64,000 nucleotides of DNA from Gigantopelta aegis (lineage: Eukaryota; Mollusca; Gastropoda; Neomphalida; Peltospiridae): NCBI RefSeq assembly GCF_016097555.1, contig NC_054713.1:6598547-6662546 (forward strand), written 5' to 3'. The notes under the pieces are model-generated. The model made no database searches. It was not told where the DNA came from and saw only the letters and a program-made list of their open reading frames with translations. Of the stretch, positions 24,788-39,756 are shown piece after piece. Within the stretch, counting starts at the first letter, position 1. Each line of letters opens with the position of its first letter. A program made the position numbers and the translations under genes.

Positions 24788-24800
24788 TTCAAATGATTTA

Positions 24801-24977
24801 CAGTGAAACCACTCAAAAGCAGACCCTCTGTAAACCGGAATTCCCCCAAAACCGGACACTTTTTCACGGTCCTTTTTTAAAAATCAGTACAGAACTTACC
24901 CTCTCTAAACCAGATACCTCTTAAAAGTGGACAGTTTACTTGGTACCAAGGGTGTCTGGTTTAGAGGGGTTTCACTG
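24801..24977. mobile_element. 177-bp MITE with TA target site
   Basis: Left end CAGTGAAACCACTC and right end GAGGGGTTTCACTG are inverted, flanked by TA. The interior repeats AAACCGGA/CCAGACAC motifs in opposite orientation. Confidence 0.85.
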
Positions 24978-25199
24978 TAGGTGTATATGTCATGGGTATA
25001 TAGTTGAAGGTAGTTATAATGCTTACATTTGAAAAAAAATATTAATCAATAATTATGATAGGAATCTACCATTATCGACCTTTGAGACGGCACCTTTAAG
25101 ATGCAGCTTGTTAATTAACATTTCGTAACACTAGTACTGATTAGCTACGAAAGCTTAGAAGGTTTGTTGATAACAAACTATTAATAGAAATAAACCAAC

Positions 25200-25296
25200 T
25201 CATCAATAGCGGTGGGGTCGCCCCAGGTGTTTCCCCCGATGTCGCCATGGCCGGTGTGAATGAAACTGTTCTTCAGTGGCTGACTAATATCTTGAC
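25200..25296 (-). CDS. TNK2: ACK exon: CRIB Cdc42-binding motif
   Basis: Reads [21 protein letters not shown] then [27 protein letters not shown] is the CRIB consensus (ISxPxxFxHxxHxG) in its ACK form, binding GTP-loaded Cdc42. The donor is GA|GTTGGT, weaker than the other donors of the gene, but the reading (ID-E-VYLRNPMEPPDL) continues correctly into the next exon, so I accept it. Confidence 0.93.
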
Positions 25297-25360
25297 CTGT
25301 CGGAAGAAAATATTGGTAATAATAATACTCTAGAAAAGTCAGATAATCAGGATTAACTTA

Positions 25361-25567
25361 CAGTGTTTCTGCCAGAATGAATTTTTGGGGTACGGTGCTA
25401 TAGAACTGAATGCAACCTCAGTCAACAGAAAGAAAGAAAATGGGTTAAGTTTTGGGTTAGGGTTAAGAAAATCATACATTAATGACAGAGTAATTAATTT
25501 TGTCGAAAGGTTAACTTTAAAAACAAAATCTGCAAAAGAAATCTGGGTATGGGTGCTGAAACTCTGA
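25361..25567 (+). mobile_element. MITE family D, right end degraded
   Basis: Starts CAGTGTTTCTGCCAGAATGA, contains GGGTTAGGGTTAAGAAAATC, ends AAATCTGGGTATGG without the second TIR. Directly beside the CRIB exon. Confidence 0.75.
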
Positions 25568-25967
25568 CTTAGTGCAAATCAAAAGAGACAAAACATGCAT
25601 AAGTTTGTCTTTTTTGTCTTTTTTTTTTAAGTTGGAAATATCTCTTGCTAATCTTTTTTTAAACATGAATAATTTACTTCAATTTAAACATTAATAGATG
25701 AAAATTATATACTCAGTACTGAAAAAATAAAATTGATAGAATATTTTACAAAAAATATACTTAAAACTAAATCCATTATTTATTATTATAATCAAAGGAT
25801 ACATTTGGTACTGATTACAACTACAAAATGTTTTAAATTACAAATTAAACTTGTATTTCTTTTGGAGTGCAATATATTTTGCATAAATTTAATAAATGAT
25901 GTGTTAAATTCCAGCTCAACATGTGTATATGATAAGTAACAGAACTACATGTACAAACTATTTAATA

Positions 25968-26175
25968 TGATAAACCTGCTAGGTTTTTTCATGATAATTG
26001 CAGCTTTATATTTGATATGTAACCAACGTAAGCAATGTTTTATATGATAAATATGACACTAACCTGCTAGTTTTCTTTCATGATAATTGCAGCTTTATAT
26101 TTGATATGTAACCAAACTACAAAATGTTTTATATGCCCAGTATGACACTAACCTGCAAGTTTTCTTTCTGGGTTG
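25968..26175 (-). repeat. 88-bp repeats of the SH3-exon donor region
   Basis: The donor region (ACTAACCTGCAAGTTTTCTTTC on plus) is echoed at 26062 and 25974 as ACCTGCTAG-TTTT, followed in both by TCATGATAATTGCAGCTTTA. Each copy keeps CAG|GTTAG- or CAG|GTTTA-like donors. Confidence 0.75.
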
Positions 26176-26247
26176 ACAATGTTACGAGGGAATGTTCCAA
26201 TGTCGGCAGTTCTTTTGTTCTGGCCCTTCCACCAGTATCGGTCTGGT
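26153..26247 (-). CDS. TNK2: ACK exon: second half of SH3 domain
   Basis: Reads R-PDRYWWKGQNKRTADIGTFP then RNIVNPERKLA. YWWKGQN carries the conserved SH3 tryptophan pair and GTFPRNIV is the proline-peptide-binding 3-10 helix (vertebrate ACK has GPFPRNVV). Acceptor TTTCAG, donor CAG|GTTAG. Two decoy copies of the donor region lie downstream with an 88-89 bp period. Confidence 0.95.
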
Positions 26248-26404
26248 CTGAAACATACACACAAAATAATATTACCATCAAATGGAAATGGTTTTAAATA
26301 AATTAACATATACTGCTGGAAACAAATAAGGGAAGACATAAATAGCACAAAAAAACCCACACAAAATACTGACCCCCTACCAGAGCCAGTGCTTATAAAA
26401 CCTT

Positions 26405-26615
26405 TAGAAAGAAAGAAATGTTTTATTTAACGACGCACTCAACACATTTTATTTATGGTTATATGGCATCAAACATACGGTTAAGGACCACACAGATAGA
26501 GAGGAAACCCACTGTCGCCACTTCATGGGCTACTTCTTTTGATTAGCAGCAAGGGTTCTTTTATATGCACCATCCCACAGCCTTTGATATACCAGTCGTG
26601 GTACACCAGCTGGAT
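26405..26615 (-). mobile_element. SINE tail B plus body
   Basis: AAAGAAATGTTTTATTTAAC to AGTCGTGGTACACCAGCTGG; head missing; in sense with the gene, in the SH3 intron. Confidence 0.85.
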
Positions 26616-27149
26616 AAAACATTAAACAGTGGTTGCTGATCAATTTTCAACTGACTACAAATATCACTAATCAAGATTTTAAAAACAAAATGTTCTGTTA
26701 TTAACAAATTCATTAATTACAAATGCACAACTTACATATTTAGAATTTAAAAACATGTAATGCACTCAATGAATACAACAACCTTTCCACAAAGACAATA
26801 AATAAAAACAATGAGAGATAACAAAAATGTATTTAAAAACACCATCAAACACAAACACATACCAGTCAAGAATATTAACACAGTAGAATACATTAGAAGC
26901 TTGCATAATCTAACAACAACGACGACAACAATAACCTGAAATCACTCAATCATTTACCGCCGCCGCCACCACGCTGCAGCTATTAGAAAACATAATGAAG
27001 TTACGAAGGCCTGACATGCGACATGCTCGGCTTGTGAGCAGCACACAGTTCGTTTCAGTCTCTACAGAGTTACAATACACACAGGGATAGATCAATACCA
27101 GGTATGGAGAATCAGGGCTCGAAATTCAAAAGAGGCACGGACGCAAATG

Positions 27150-27495
27150 AAAGTGAAAGTATTTTTGTTTAACGAAATCGCTGTAGCACATTGATTTATT
27201 AATCATCGGCTATTGGAAAAGTTAGTGGGTTTTTTTAACAACACCACTAGGGCACAATGATTTATTAATCATCGGCTTTTGGAAAAGTTAGAGTTTGTTT
27301 TGTTTAACGATACCACTAGAGCACATTGATTAAGTAATCATTGGCTGTTGGATGTCAAACATTTGGTAATTTTGACAAATAGTCTTGGTGTACTGGCTGA
27401 AAAGAGATTTAGCACAATATGGGTCCACTGACGGGGATCGATCCCAGACCGACCGTGCATCAGGAGAGCGCTTTACCACTTGGCTACGTTCCACT
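27150..27495 (-). mobile_element. SINE with triplicated tail A
   Basis: Three successive tail-A starts (27158, 27228 and 27292), the first two ending at GGCTATTGGAAAAGTTAG or GGCTTTTGGAAAAGTTAG, precede a shortened body and head 1 (GGCTACGTTCCAC). Confidence 0.8.
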
Positions 27496-27721
27496 CACGG
27501 AAGCAAAAGCTGCTTAAAATATACTTTCTGCTTTCCACCTTATTTTTGACAGTATTCTAAATATATGGAGAATGCCTCATTGTCAAGAGATGTAACATAA
27601 ATCATAAGCTTTTCTCTACATTTAACTCAAGTTTTCCGCATTGTTGTTGAAATAATTCAAACTATAAGACTAAGAAATATATTGTTTGATTGGGTGTCAA
27701 ACTAAGGTAATGCAAAACACG

Positions 27722-27802
27722 GGCATAGGAAGGTGCCAAAAAGTGGGGATGGGGCGCACATACATATATATAAATACATGTATAAATGTATAAAAAGCAT
27801 TG

Positions 27803-27844
<42 letters not shown>

Positions 27845-27857
27845 CTTCCTACACCAG
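27722..27857. mobile_element. small C-rich repeat element, family F
   Basis: GGCATAGGAAGGTGCCAAAA on the left, a run of about 36 C, then GCTTCCTACAC. A relative with the same end (TTTTTGGCACCTTCCTACGC) lies at 56.83-57.0 kb. Confidence 0.6.
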
Positions 27858-28167
27858 TGCAGTGCAAAAATAAAGTGATAATCAAAATAGGTTGTTTTGG
27901 GGGGTTTTAAAAGTCAAAAACATGCAACAGTGCTAAAGATATTTTTGTCAGGACATCACAAACATTTTGGAGCTGGGTTCTCTTTGATATGAACCTGTAG
28001 CTGAGTATATACGGTAATGACATAACACTGACACTGTCTTGTGTACATGTTGGTAATGCATCAGCACAGATCAATACATATGAACAAGTACAATGAAGCT
28101 GATCAATTGATCAATTATTTACGAGGGCACTGCAAACATGAAAGAAAACAACAATAGCTTGCTCCAA

Positions 28168-29578
28168 CTGGCATCGATGGTGCCGTGGTTAAGCCAACAG
28201 ACTAAAGGCTGGTACATGTAGGTAGTGGGTTTGTACCCCGTTACCGGATCCACTCAGAATGAGTTTAACGACTCAATGGGTAGGTGTAAGGCCACTACAC
28301 CAACTTCTCTCATTAACCACTAACAACTAACCACTAACCAGCCTTGGTGGTATCGTGGTTAAGCCAACAGACTAAAGGCTGGTAGGTACTGGGTTCATAC
28401 CCCGATACTGGCTCCCACCCAGAGCGAGTTTAACGACTCAATGGGTAGGTGTAAGGCCACTACACCAACTTCTCTCATTAACCACTAACAACTAACCACT
28501 AACCAGCCTTGGTGGTATCGTGGTTAAGCTAACAGACTAAAGGCTCGTAGGTACTGGGTTCATACCCCGATACAGGCTCCCACCCAGAGTGACTTTTAAT
28601 GACTCAGTGGGTAGGTGTAAGGCCACTACACCAACTTCTCAAACACTAACGACTAGTTAACATCTAATCACTAACTGGCCTTGGTAGTATCGTGGCTAAG
28701 TCATTGGACATAAGGCTTGTAGGTACTGGGTTCATACCCCGATACAGGCTCCCACCCAGAGTGACTTTTAATGACTCAATGGGTAGGTGTAAGGCCACTA
28801 CACCAACTTCTCAAACACTAACGACTAGTTAACATCTAATCACTAACCGGCCTTAGTAGTATCACGGCTAAGTCATTGGACATAAGGCTTGTAGGTACTG
28901 GGTTCATACCCCGATACAGGCTCCCACCCAGAGCGACTTTTAATGACTCAATGGGTAGGTGTAAGGCCACTACACCAACTTCTCAAACACTAACGACTAG
29001 TTAACATCTAATCACTAACCGGCCTTGGTAGTATCGTGGCTAAGCCATTGGACATAAGGCTTGTAGGTACTGGGTTCATACCCCGATACAGGCTCCCACC
29101 CAGAGTGACTTTTAATGACTCAATGGGTAGGTGTAAGGCCACTACACCAACTTCTCAAACACTAACGACTAGTTAACATCTAATCACTAACCGGCCTTAG
29201 TAGTATCACGGCTAAGTCATTGGACATAAGGCTTGTAGGTACTGGGTTCATACCCCGATACAGGCTCCCACCCAGAGCGACTTTTAATGACTCAATGGGT
29301 AGGTGTAAGGCCACTACACCAACTTCTCAAACACTAACGACTAGTTAACATCTAATCACTAACCGGCCTTGGTAGTATCGTGGCTAAGCCATTGGACATA
29401 AGGCTTGTAGGTACTGGGTTCACAGCCCGGTACTGGCTCCAACCCAGAGCAAGTTTAATGACACAGAGTTCTCTCTCATTAAACCACAAACAAATAACCA
29501 CAAATCGATTGTCCTGAACAGACAACCCAGACAGCTGAGGTGTGAGCCTAGGACAGAGTGCTTGAACCTTATTTGCAT
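28168..29578 (+). mobile_element. head-3 SINE with its 5' half amplified into a 172-bp array
   Basis: About eight successive units begin with GGCC(T)TGGTAGTATCGTGGC, contain TACTGGGTTCATACCCCGAT and end in ACTAACGACTAGTTAACATC. The last five are exactly 172 bp apart (28677, 28849, 29021, 29193, 29365). Only the final unit carries the SINE 3' half (CAGACAACCCAGACAGCTGA). It lies in the long SH3 intron. Confidence 0.92.
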
Positions 29579-29711
29579 TATAAGCTCAAAAATAAGTTCT
29601 GCCAGAAGGTATGAAGGGTATAATTACGTAAACTAAAATCTTGGAGTTTTAATAGATACATTTAAAATTATTTTTAGAAATTTTAAAGTAAGTTTAAAAT
29701 TTGTCAAAATA

Positions 29712-29835
29712 TAAGAAAGTATTTTTGCTTAACGACACCACTAGAGCACATCGATTTATTAATCATCGGCTATTGGATGTCAAACACTTGGTAATTTTGA
29801 TAGTTAGTCTTAGAGAGGAAACCCACTACATTAAA
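29712..29835 (-). mobile_element. SINE tail A fragment
   Basis: AGTATTTTTGCTTAACGACA to AGAGAGGAAACCCACTACAT. Confidence 0.8.
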
Positions 29836-30009
29836 ATTATTTTCAGGCAGAAAGTCTGCACAGGCATGTAGGCATAAGAATGGATAGGCACACACATACA
29901 TATACATGTACATATGTAGAACTACATACATGTAGGTATAATAAATGAAATTAAAATTAAATAAATAAATAAAAAGCCACACAATGGGTTAATGAAGTGC
30001 AATAAATTT

Positions 30010-30233
30010 AGTGTTTCTGGCAGAAATACATTTTTGGGTATGGAGCTATGGAAATGAATGCCCCAGAAAGAAAAGGGGTTAAAAGTTTAGGGTTTAGAGT
30101 TAGGATTAAGAAAACCATATAGTAATGATAAGTGTAAACAATTTTGTCAAAAGGTTAAATTAAAATAATAAAAAATCTGCAAATTTATTTAGGTATGGCC
30201 GCATACCAATTTCCCCCTCCGGCAGAAACCCTG
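30010..30233 (+). mobile_element. MITE family D
   Basis: AGTGTTTCTGGCAGAAATAC at the left and CCGGCAGAAACCCTG at the right are inverted; interior GGGTTTAGAGTTAGGATTAA. Confidence 0.8.
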
Positions 30234-30272
30234 ATATACAGTTAGATCTGTGATAAACATCCACCAAGGGAA

Positions 30273-30605
30273 GGGGCGGGAGGTAGCCCAGTGTTCGCTT
30301 GATGCGTGGTCGGTCTAGGATCAATTCCCGTCGGTGGACACATTAGGCTATTTCTCGCTCCAGCCAGTGCTCCACAACTGGTGTAACAAAGGCCGTGGTA
30401 TGTACTATCCTGTCTGTGGGACGGTGCATATAAAAGAACCCTTGCTTCCAATCGAAAAAGAGTAGTCCATGAAGTGGCGACGGTGGGATCCCTCTCTCAA
30501 TTTCTGTGTGGTCCGTAACCATATGTCTGACGCCATATAACCGTAAATAAAATGTGTTGAGTGCATCGTTAAAACAATATAAAATAAAACATTTCTTTCT
30601 TTCTT
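30273..30605 (+). mobile_element. full-length SINE, head 1 plus tail B
   Basis: GGGGCGGGAGGTAGCCCAGT, CTAGGATCAATTCCCG, body and tail B ending TTTCTTTCTTTC, then a G run. Confidence 0.88.
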
Positions 30606-30606
30606 C

Positions 30607-30637
<31 letters not shown>

Positions 30638-30774
30638 GAGCTCCAGCTCTCTTTCTTTTTCGGAAATATCACAATAACTAAATGTGGGACACAAAAGAGG
30701 TGTAGACTAGTTTTAAAATGTGTTGAGGTGTATTAAAAAAATATTTCTTTCATTTCCTTTCCATACTGACACAA

Positions 30775-30995
30775 AAAGTTTGTTTTGTTTAACGACACCA
30801 CTAGTGGGATCAATCCCCATCGGGGGGCTCATTGGGCTATTTCTCGTTCCAGCCAGTGCACCATGACTGGTATATCAAAGGCCGTGGTATGTGCTATCCT
30901 GTCTGTGGAAAAATGCATATAAAAGATCCCTTGCTGCATTAGGAAAGATGTAGCAGGTTTCCTCTGATGACTATGAGTCAGAATGACCAAATCTT
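30775..30995 (+). mobile_element. inverted SINE junction
   Basis: 30775-30806 is reversed tail A (AAGTTTGTTTTGTTTAACGA). From 30807 the sequence switches to a plus-oriented body (GGGATCAATCCCCATC ... GACTATGAGTCAGAATGACC), which lacks its own tail. Confidence 0.75.
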
Positions 30996-31342
30996 CTTAT
31001 GTCCTAAATACATGTATAAGGCATTAACAAAACATGGACTAATCAAAACCGAACTTGCGCGAGCATTGTGCAAACAAACTATCATTCTAGCAATTTTGAG
31101 AAGTCCAAGGTCAGGTCACTGGCCATGTCATAGATTAGATCAGACCTGCAACAGACGTGCCAGTGTTATAGGGGCACGTTAATAGAGTTCTGAGCTGATC
31201 TTATCAGGTGCAAAATAATTGAAACGAGTACCAGGTGAAATACATGATACATGTCAAAAGTAGGTCGCTGTGACCTAGTTATAGTACACTACAGAGCAGC
31301 AAGATACATAATACATGTCAAAAGAAGGTCACTGTGACCTAG

Positions 31343-32752
31343 CAGGGCTTCTAGAATTTTTATAAAATCCACTAGCCATGGGATCAGTGATTTAAAAATT
31401 TACTAGCCACGATCAAAAAGTAACTAACCCTACTTTACTTTAAGTTAATACAATTTTACTAACTAATACTACTAACAGTAATTGGATATGTTGCTTAAAG
31501 AGAGAGATCGAGCTAAAAAACACTAACATTGGGGGGTGGGGGCAGGATATTGATATTTACAATTTTACTAACTAATACTACTAACAGTAATTGGATATGT
31601 TGCTTAAAGAGGGAGATCGAGCTTAAAAACACTAACATTGGGGGGTGGGGGCAGGATATTGATATTTAAAAAAAATAATAATAACTGCAATATTTGACCA
31701 AAAAGATTTCACTAGCCATCGGGCATGGCAGGGCTAGAAATGAAAAAAATAATCTACATGCACCAGGTGCATGCTGAAAAAAAAGATACATGCACCATTA
31801 AAATTCTGCATGCACCAAAAATAAGGCAACATGGTTTTTTGTTTTTATACGATGCTATTCGGAATTATTCGGCAATACCTATATTTATTTATTAACAGTA
31901 CTGGAATGTTATACAACTGCATTTATTACTGATTCTTGATCAAATTAGAAAATTTCACCCAAAGTAAATGCCTTACAGAAATCTATAATAGGCCTATTAC
32001 AAAAACGTACGAATATTTGTGTTTTGTATTAAGAAAGTTATCAACTTTTTTAACTCGATAAGATCTGTTGGTATAATATAAATTAGCCTACGGAATTCGA
32101 CGAGAAGTTGCGATTGAAATAATCACTGGCTGACTTCGAGTCAACTACGCGAGTAACGCACCTGCACGTTCGCAATCATCTGATCAAGTGCCCATATCTG
32201 AGGTCGAAAATGTTCAAGGCAGTTACGGTACTTTGTATTGATCACAGATCTGGCGGAGTTCAATTTGTCAGTGACGACAACAACTGTGTTATGCGCGTGG
32301 ATACCCCAAAGTCGGTCTCGACCACCTTCCCTAATACCGTTCACGAGATATTGCCGGCAATTTCCGCAAATATATTTCACGGAAATGACCGAAAGGGCGC
32401 CATTGTTGTAAGTAGGATTATGGGATACAAAATGGATGCGCCTATAAGATAAAAGTTATCGTTTTCATGTGGCGAACAGATTACGAAATGCATACGCAAA
32501 ATTCAACAACTTGAGTCTGAATCTGGTAGACAACAGGATACTAGTATATGCAATACACAGTACTTGAAAAATATTAGCATGCACCGCGTGCACCCAGTTT
32601 TAAAAGTTACATGCACACGCAAAAATCAGCATGCACCGGTGCATGTACTAACACTGCATTTCGAGCCCTGCATGGCAATAGTAGTTATTTACTAGCCCAA
32701 CACTGAATATCACTAGCCTAGGGAGTGAGGCTACCATAATCTAGAATCCCTG
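31343..32752. mobile_element. TIR transposon with 7-bp target duplication, host of a nested element
   Basis: Starts CAGGGCTTCTAGAATTTTTA and ends ATAATCTAGAATCCCTG, flanked on both sides by GACCTAG. It contains a 110-bp tandem duplication (31450-31669) and the element 31729-32670. Without the insertion it matches the intact relative at 40585-40917 in reverse orientation. Confidence 0.82.
31729..32670. mobile_element. hAT-like element nested in another transposon
   Basis: Left end CAGGGCTAGAAATG and right end CATTTCGAGCCCTG are inverted, flanked by CATGG. Subterminal ATGCACC/GGTGCAT motifs recur many times on both sides. The relative at 40.6 kb shows the uninterrupted site. No intact transposase; about 940 bp. 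Confidence 0.82.
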
Positions 32753-32940
32753 GACCTAGTTATGTTACGCTACAGACAGCCGTCCTAAGTTATATTTGCA
32801 TGCAAGGTTTGATGATCGTATATGAACTGATAAGAAAGATACACTCCGGAAACGAAATGTTTGCGAACAGACGGATAACAACGCCATACCATAATACAAT
32901 CCATCATTGACGGGCGTATAAAAGCCGAAACGCAACATAC

Positions 32941-33035
32941 CTTCCGTCTATGATAAGGATGATATCCCCTTCTTCACTGGCCAAGTGGTCGGTCTCTTCA
33001 AACTTCTGAGTTACTCGCATTTCCAGTGGTCGTAC
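32941..33035 (-). CDS. TNK2: ACK exon: first half of SH3 domain
   Basis: 31 codons plus AG. VRPLEMRVTQKFEETDHLAS then EEGDIILIIDG is the start of an SH3 fold (RT loop and EGD-x-I-x-V-I-D-G motif) directly after the kinase, the arrangement unique to ACK/TNK kinases. Donor AAG|GTATG. The next intron is the largest in the gene (26248-32940) and carries a satellite, a SINE cluster and a nested transposon. Confidence 0.92.
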
Positions 33036-33171
33036 CTGGTGGTCGGATATCAAATCACATTTAGTTGGAAAAATACAAAATTAATGTTACTGTTAGAAAT
33101 TCTAAATTTTCAAAAATGTGACACATCTAAAAGTTTAAAAGTATAAGATATATAAAATAATAAACATGTTT

Positions 33172-33420
33172 TGTGGGAATGAATGAATGAATGAATGAAT
33201 GAATGAATGAATGAATGAATGAATGAATGAATGAAAGTTTAATGACACCCCAGCACAAAAATATACATCGACTATTGGGTGTCAAAGATACATGTAATAT
33301 GAACAGGATTAAAAGCCACAATTACATGTAACTGAATGAATGAATGAATGAATGTTTAACGACACCCTAGCATGAAAAATACATCGGCTATTGGGTGTCA
33401 AACTATGGTAAATGTAAACA
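33172..33420 (-). mobile_element. (GAAT)n microsatellite and two tail-C modules
   Basis: GAATGAATGAATGAATGAAT run at 33177-33235, then two copies of TTTAA(C/T)GACACC ... ATTGGGTGTCAAA (33237-33290, 33352-33405). Confidence 0.8.
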
Positions 33421-33971
33421 CAATGTGATGATCAACATCAATATAAAAATTCAACAGTTAAATAAAAACACAGTGTAAAGGACTGTGTAAAAATACAAAT
33501 ATCACAGATAGATATAATTAAAATTTAGAATAAAATTCAGTATCGCGTAAAAACTGCAATAAAAGTTCTGGATGGAATCGAAATGATTCCATCACATTTC
33601 TTTGTCCAAATAAATCATTTCGAGTTGCTGACAACTGCTTACACTCGTGCCACTATGCATATTTCCGCTGATAAATAATAAAATTTATCTTTCTCAGGTT
33701 TATTTTCTCGTAATTTCAAAATTTGTCAGCTGGTATTGTTGACAGTTTTTACTAGTTTACACGATTTTATCCCAAATACCGAATATTGTTGAATATACCG
33801 TTATGAATACTGACGAAAATATATGAATGAGATCCACATGTTACCAGTTTGAATACGGTGAATGCGAAAGCCCTTAAAAACTGTAATTTTACAGTGAAAA
33901 GTGCTTAAAAAGTGCTTTAATTCTAAATTCCAAATTGTGTATGAACCTTGTGTTCAGTATTATGAAGTAGA

Positions 33972-34288
33972 GATAAGTTTGTTTTATTTAACGACACCAC
34001 TAGAGCACATTGATTTATTAATCATCAGCTATTGGATGTCAAACATTTGGTAATTTTGACAGTCATAGAGAGGAAACCCACTACATTTTTTCATTAATAG
34101 GAAGGGGTCTTTTACATGCACCATCCCACAGACAGGATAGCACATACCACAGCCTTTGCTATATCAATCATGGTGCACTGGCTGGAACGTGAAATAACCC
34201 AATGGGCCCATCGACGAGGATTGCTCCTAGACCGACTGCACATCAAGCGAGCGCTGTACCACTGGGCTACATCCTGCCCCCGTGAGGT
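33972..34288 (-). mobile_element. full SINE, head 1 plus tail A
   Basis: AAGTTTGTTTTATTTAACGA to CACTGGGCTACATCCTGCCC; in sense with the gene, in the intron before the first SH3 exon. Confidence 0.88.
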
Positions 34289-35293
<1,005 letters not shown>

Positions 35294-35639
35294 TCATTTT
35301 TTAAATATTAGGGCTTGAAATTCATATTTGTGGAATGGGAAGCCATCTTTGCTTCTCATATTTTAATCTGGAAACAAATGCTAGAAACTGAAAGGCAGTA
35401 ACATATCACTTGTCCTAATAAAAACTTTACTGTTATTTTTATGTAAATTTAAACTAATCTGGGTTTTTTCTTTCTTTTTATTACGTTATCTAATACAATG
35501 TCAACATAGTTGGCACTACCTTCTTGATCTAAATAGTTGTAAAATCTCTACATCTGGCCCTGAGAAGAAACTGATACAAATTTAAATTAAAATTAAAATA
35601 AGTCTTCAATGAAGGAGCACATTTTGCTGCCAGCAGCTA

Positions 35640-36430
<791 letters not shown>

Positions 36431-36676
36431 TCCGAACAGAATAATACGAAGGGCGAAACTAAAGGAAGAGATCTGGAATCAGAATATTAATGGAATGACA
36501 TCCGCAACTACATCATACTAAATATCGTGATATAAATTAAAATTGATTATGGGTAATACATAAACTCACTACCATTCTCTATCACGTTTATGTCCCTCTT
36601 GAAATAATTTTTATTATCACTTGCTAAAGCTCTCAACAACTGAAAATTATTTTACTCTGGACATAAACATGATCTA

Positions 36677-36889
<213 letters not shown>

Positions 36890-36929
36890 CTACATTTTGT
36901 TGGATGACATCTCACAATTTTTTTAAACT

Positions 36930-37974
<1,045 letters not shown>

Positions 37975-38161
37975 TTAAGTTTTCCATTTTTTGTTAAGAT
38001 ATTTACAAACAGAAATGAGCAGACCAGTTTTAGCACAATAACATTTGGAATTTGATCACTGGCAAGCATAATGGGGAAAATGTGCATTCCAGTGGAATGT
38101 ATTCACACAGAAATCCATACATAAAAACAGATACTAGTCTATGTATTAATATAGACACACA

Positions 38162-38631
<470 letters not shown>

Positions 38632-38769
38632 CTATAGACAAAAAAACGAGAAGAACGCATACATGAAACATAAAACATTATATAAATAAAAATACTATTA
38701 CTACTACTTGTAACATGATCACTACTACTACTACTAACTTAAACAAGTATTCTGAGAGTACTGCGAAAG

Positions 38770-39140
38770 CAATACTTGTCCCCTATCAGGCTCCACATAT
38801 TTTCGTATCTTCAAAATTCAAGGGCCATAACTCTGTGAAAAATGGGTACATTTCCATTAAAGTCGAACTTGATCTGTAACAGAACATGATAAAGCTGTAC
38901 ACCAAATTTCAGCTCAATATCTTGAGGCATTGCCAACAAAACAAAAAAAGTCTGGAAAACAAATTAAGGTATCTGCTAAGTTCAAGGGCCATAACCCAAT
39001 ATTTCAAGGCATTGTGAAAAACCCCACCTGGAAAACTATATGTGGGATAGAAGGAAGGAAGGAAGGAAGGAAGAAGGAAGGAAGAAGGAAAGAAGGATGG
39101 ACCAGTAGGGGACTGGGTAAAAGTTATAAATTTGTACACC
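38770..39140. repeat. dispersed repeat family H, copy 1
   Basis: Shares CTTGTCCCCTA-CAGGC, TTCAAGGGCCATAACTCTGT, GATCTGTAACAGAACATGAT and TTTCAGCTCAATATCTTGAG with the region at 50.70-51.04 kb. Followed by a GGAA-rich microsatellite (39052-39105). Class unknown. Confidence 0.65.
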
Positions 39141-39567
39141 TTCAACGTGGTTTTTGTCAGAAATTAATACCAGGTGACAATATCAAAATCTTTGGTAACC
39201 GGAAGTCAGTTCACGTGAGGTTTACTTAGGTAACCGATTGTTTGTTTTAGTGAATATAGTTCTCGTTACTGAAAAGTTAGGCCTACCTAATCTAAAACAC
39301 TTGAACTATGGTTGTGCTACATTGGTGGTTCAAATGTATTTAAAAACAAACTGATTTTCACTTTCCTTACTGATATATGGTACTTTTAATTTTGTAATGT
39401 AATTGTTCCACACGTAACCAATTATCGGGTCTTGTGAATTTAAAGTTGTGTAACCAACACGCGGACAGAACAACGGTTCTCGTGAAATATTGTGCCCTGA
39501 ATACAGTAGTCAGAAGGTTACAAAACTCTGTTATTAGAGGATCCAGCTTGTCACTGACTAGTAATAC

Positions 39568-39756
39568 CTTTGGTCCAGCTGGTGTTATCCACTCGCCTCG
39601 CTTCACAACCCCAAACGAGCCATTGCCGAGTTTTTCGTAGATGTGCAGGAATTTCTGGTCGATCAAACACGTGAGGGAATGATCGCCCGACACCGTGGGT
39701 TTCTGTACGACCTTCTTACACGACGATTTCTCAGCTGTCTTGTTGCTGGGTAATAT
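39568..39756 (-). CDS. TNK2: ACK exon: linker and kinase glycine-rich loop
   Basis: 63 codons, phase 0 at both ends, acceptor TTTTTTTTCAG, donor AAG|GTATT. The exon starts with a linker (ILPSNKTAEKSS), then LTCLIDQKFLHIYEKLGNGSFGVVKRGEW. GNGSFG is the ATP-binding glycine loop (GxGxFG) and the following valines and VKRGEW match subdomain I of ACK kinases. It ends at AGPK; the catalytic VAVK is in the next exon. Confidence 0.95.

Noticed and set aside
32141-32452. Opposed 79- and 80-residue frames within the nested element
   Set aside because: They overlap on opposite strands, match no family I know and lie in a non-autonomous transposon.
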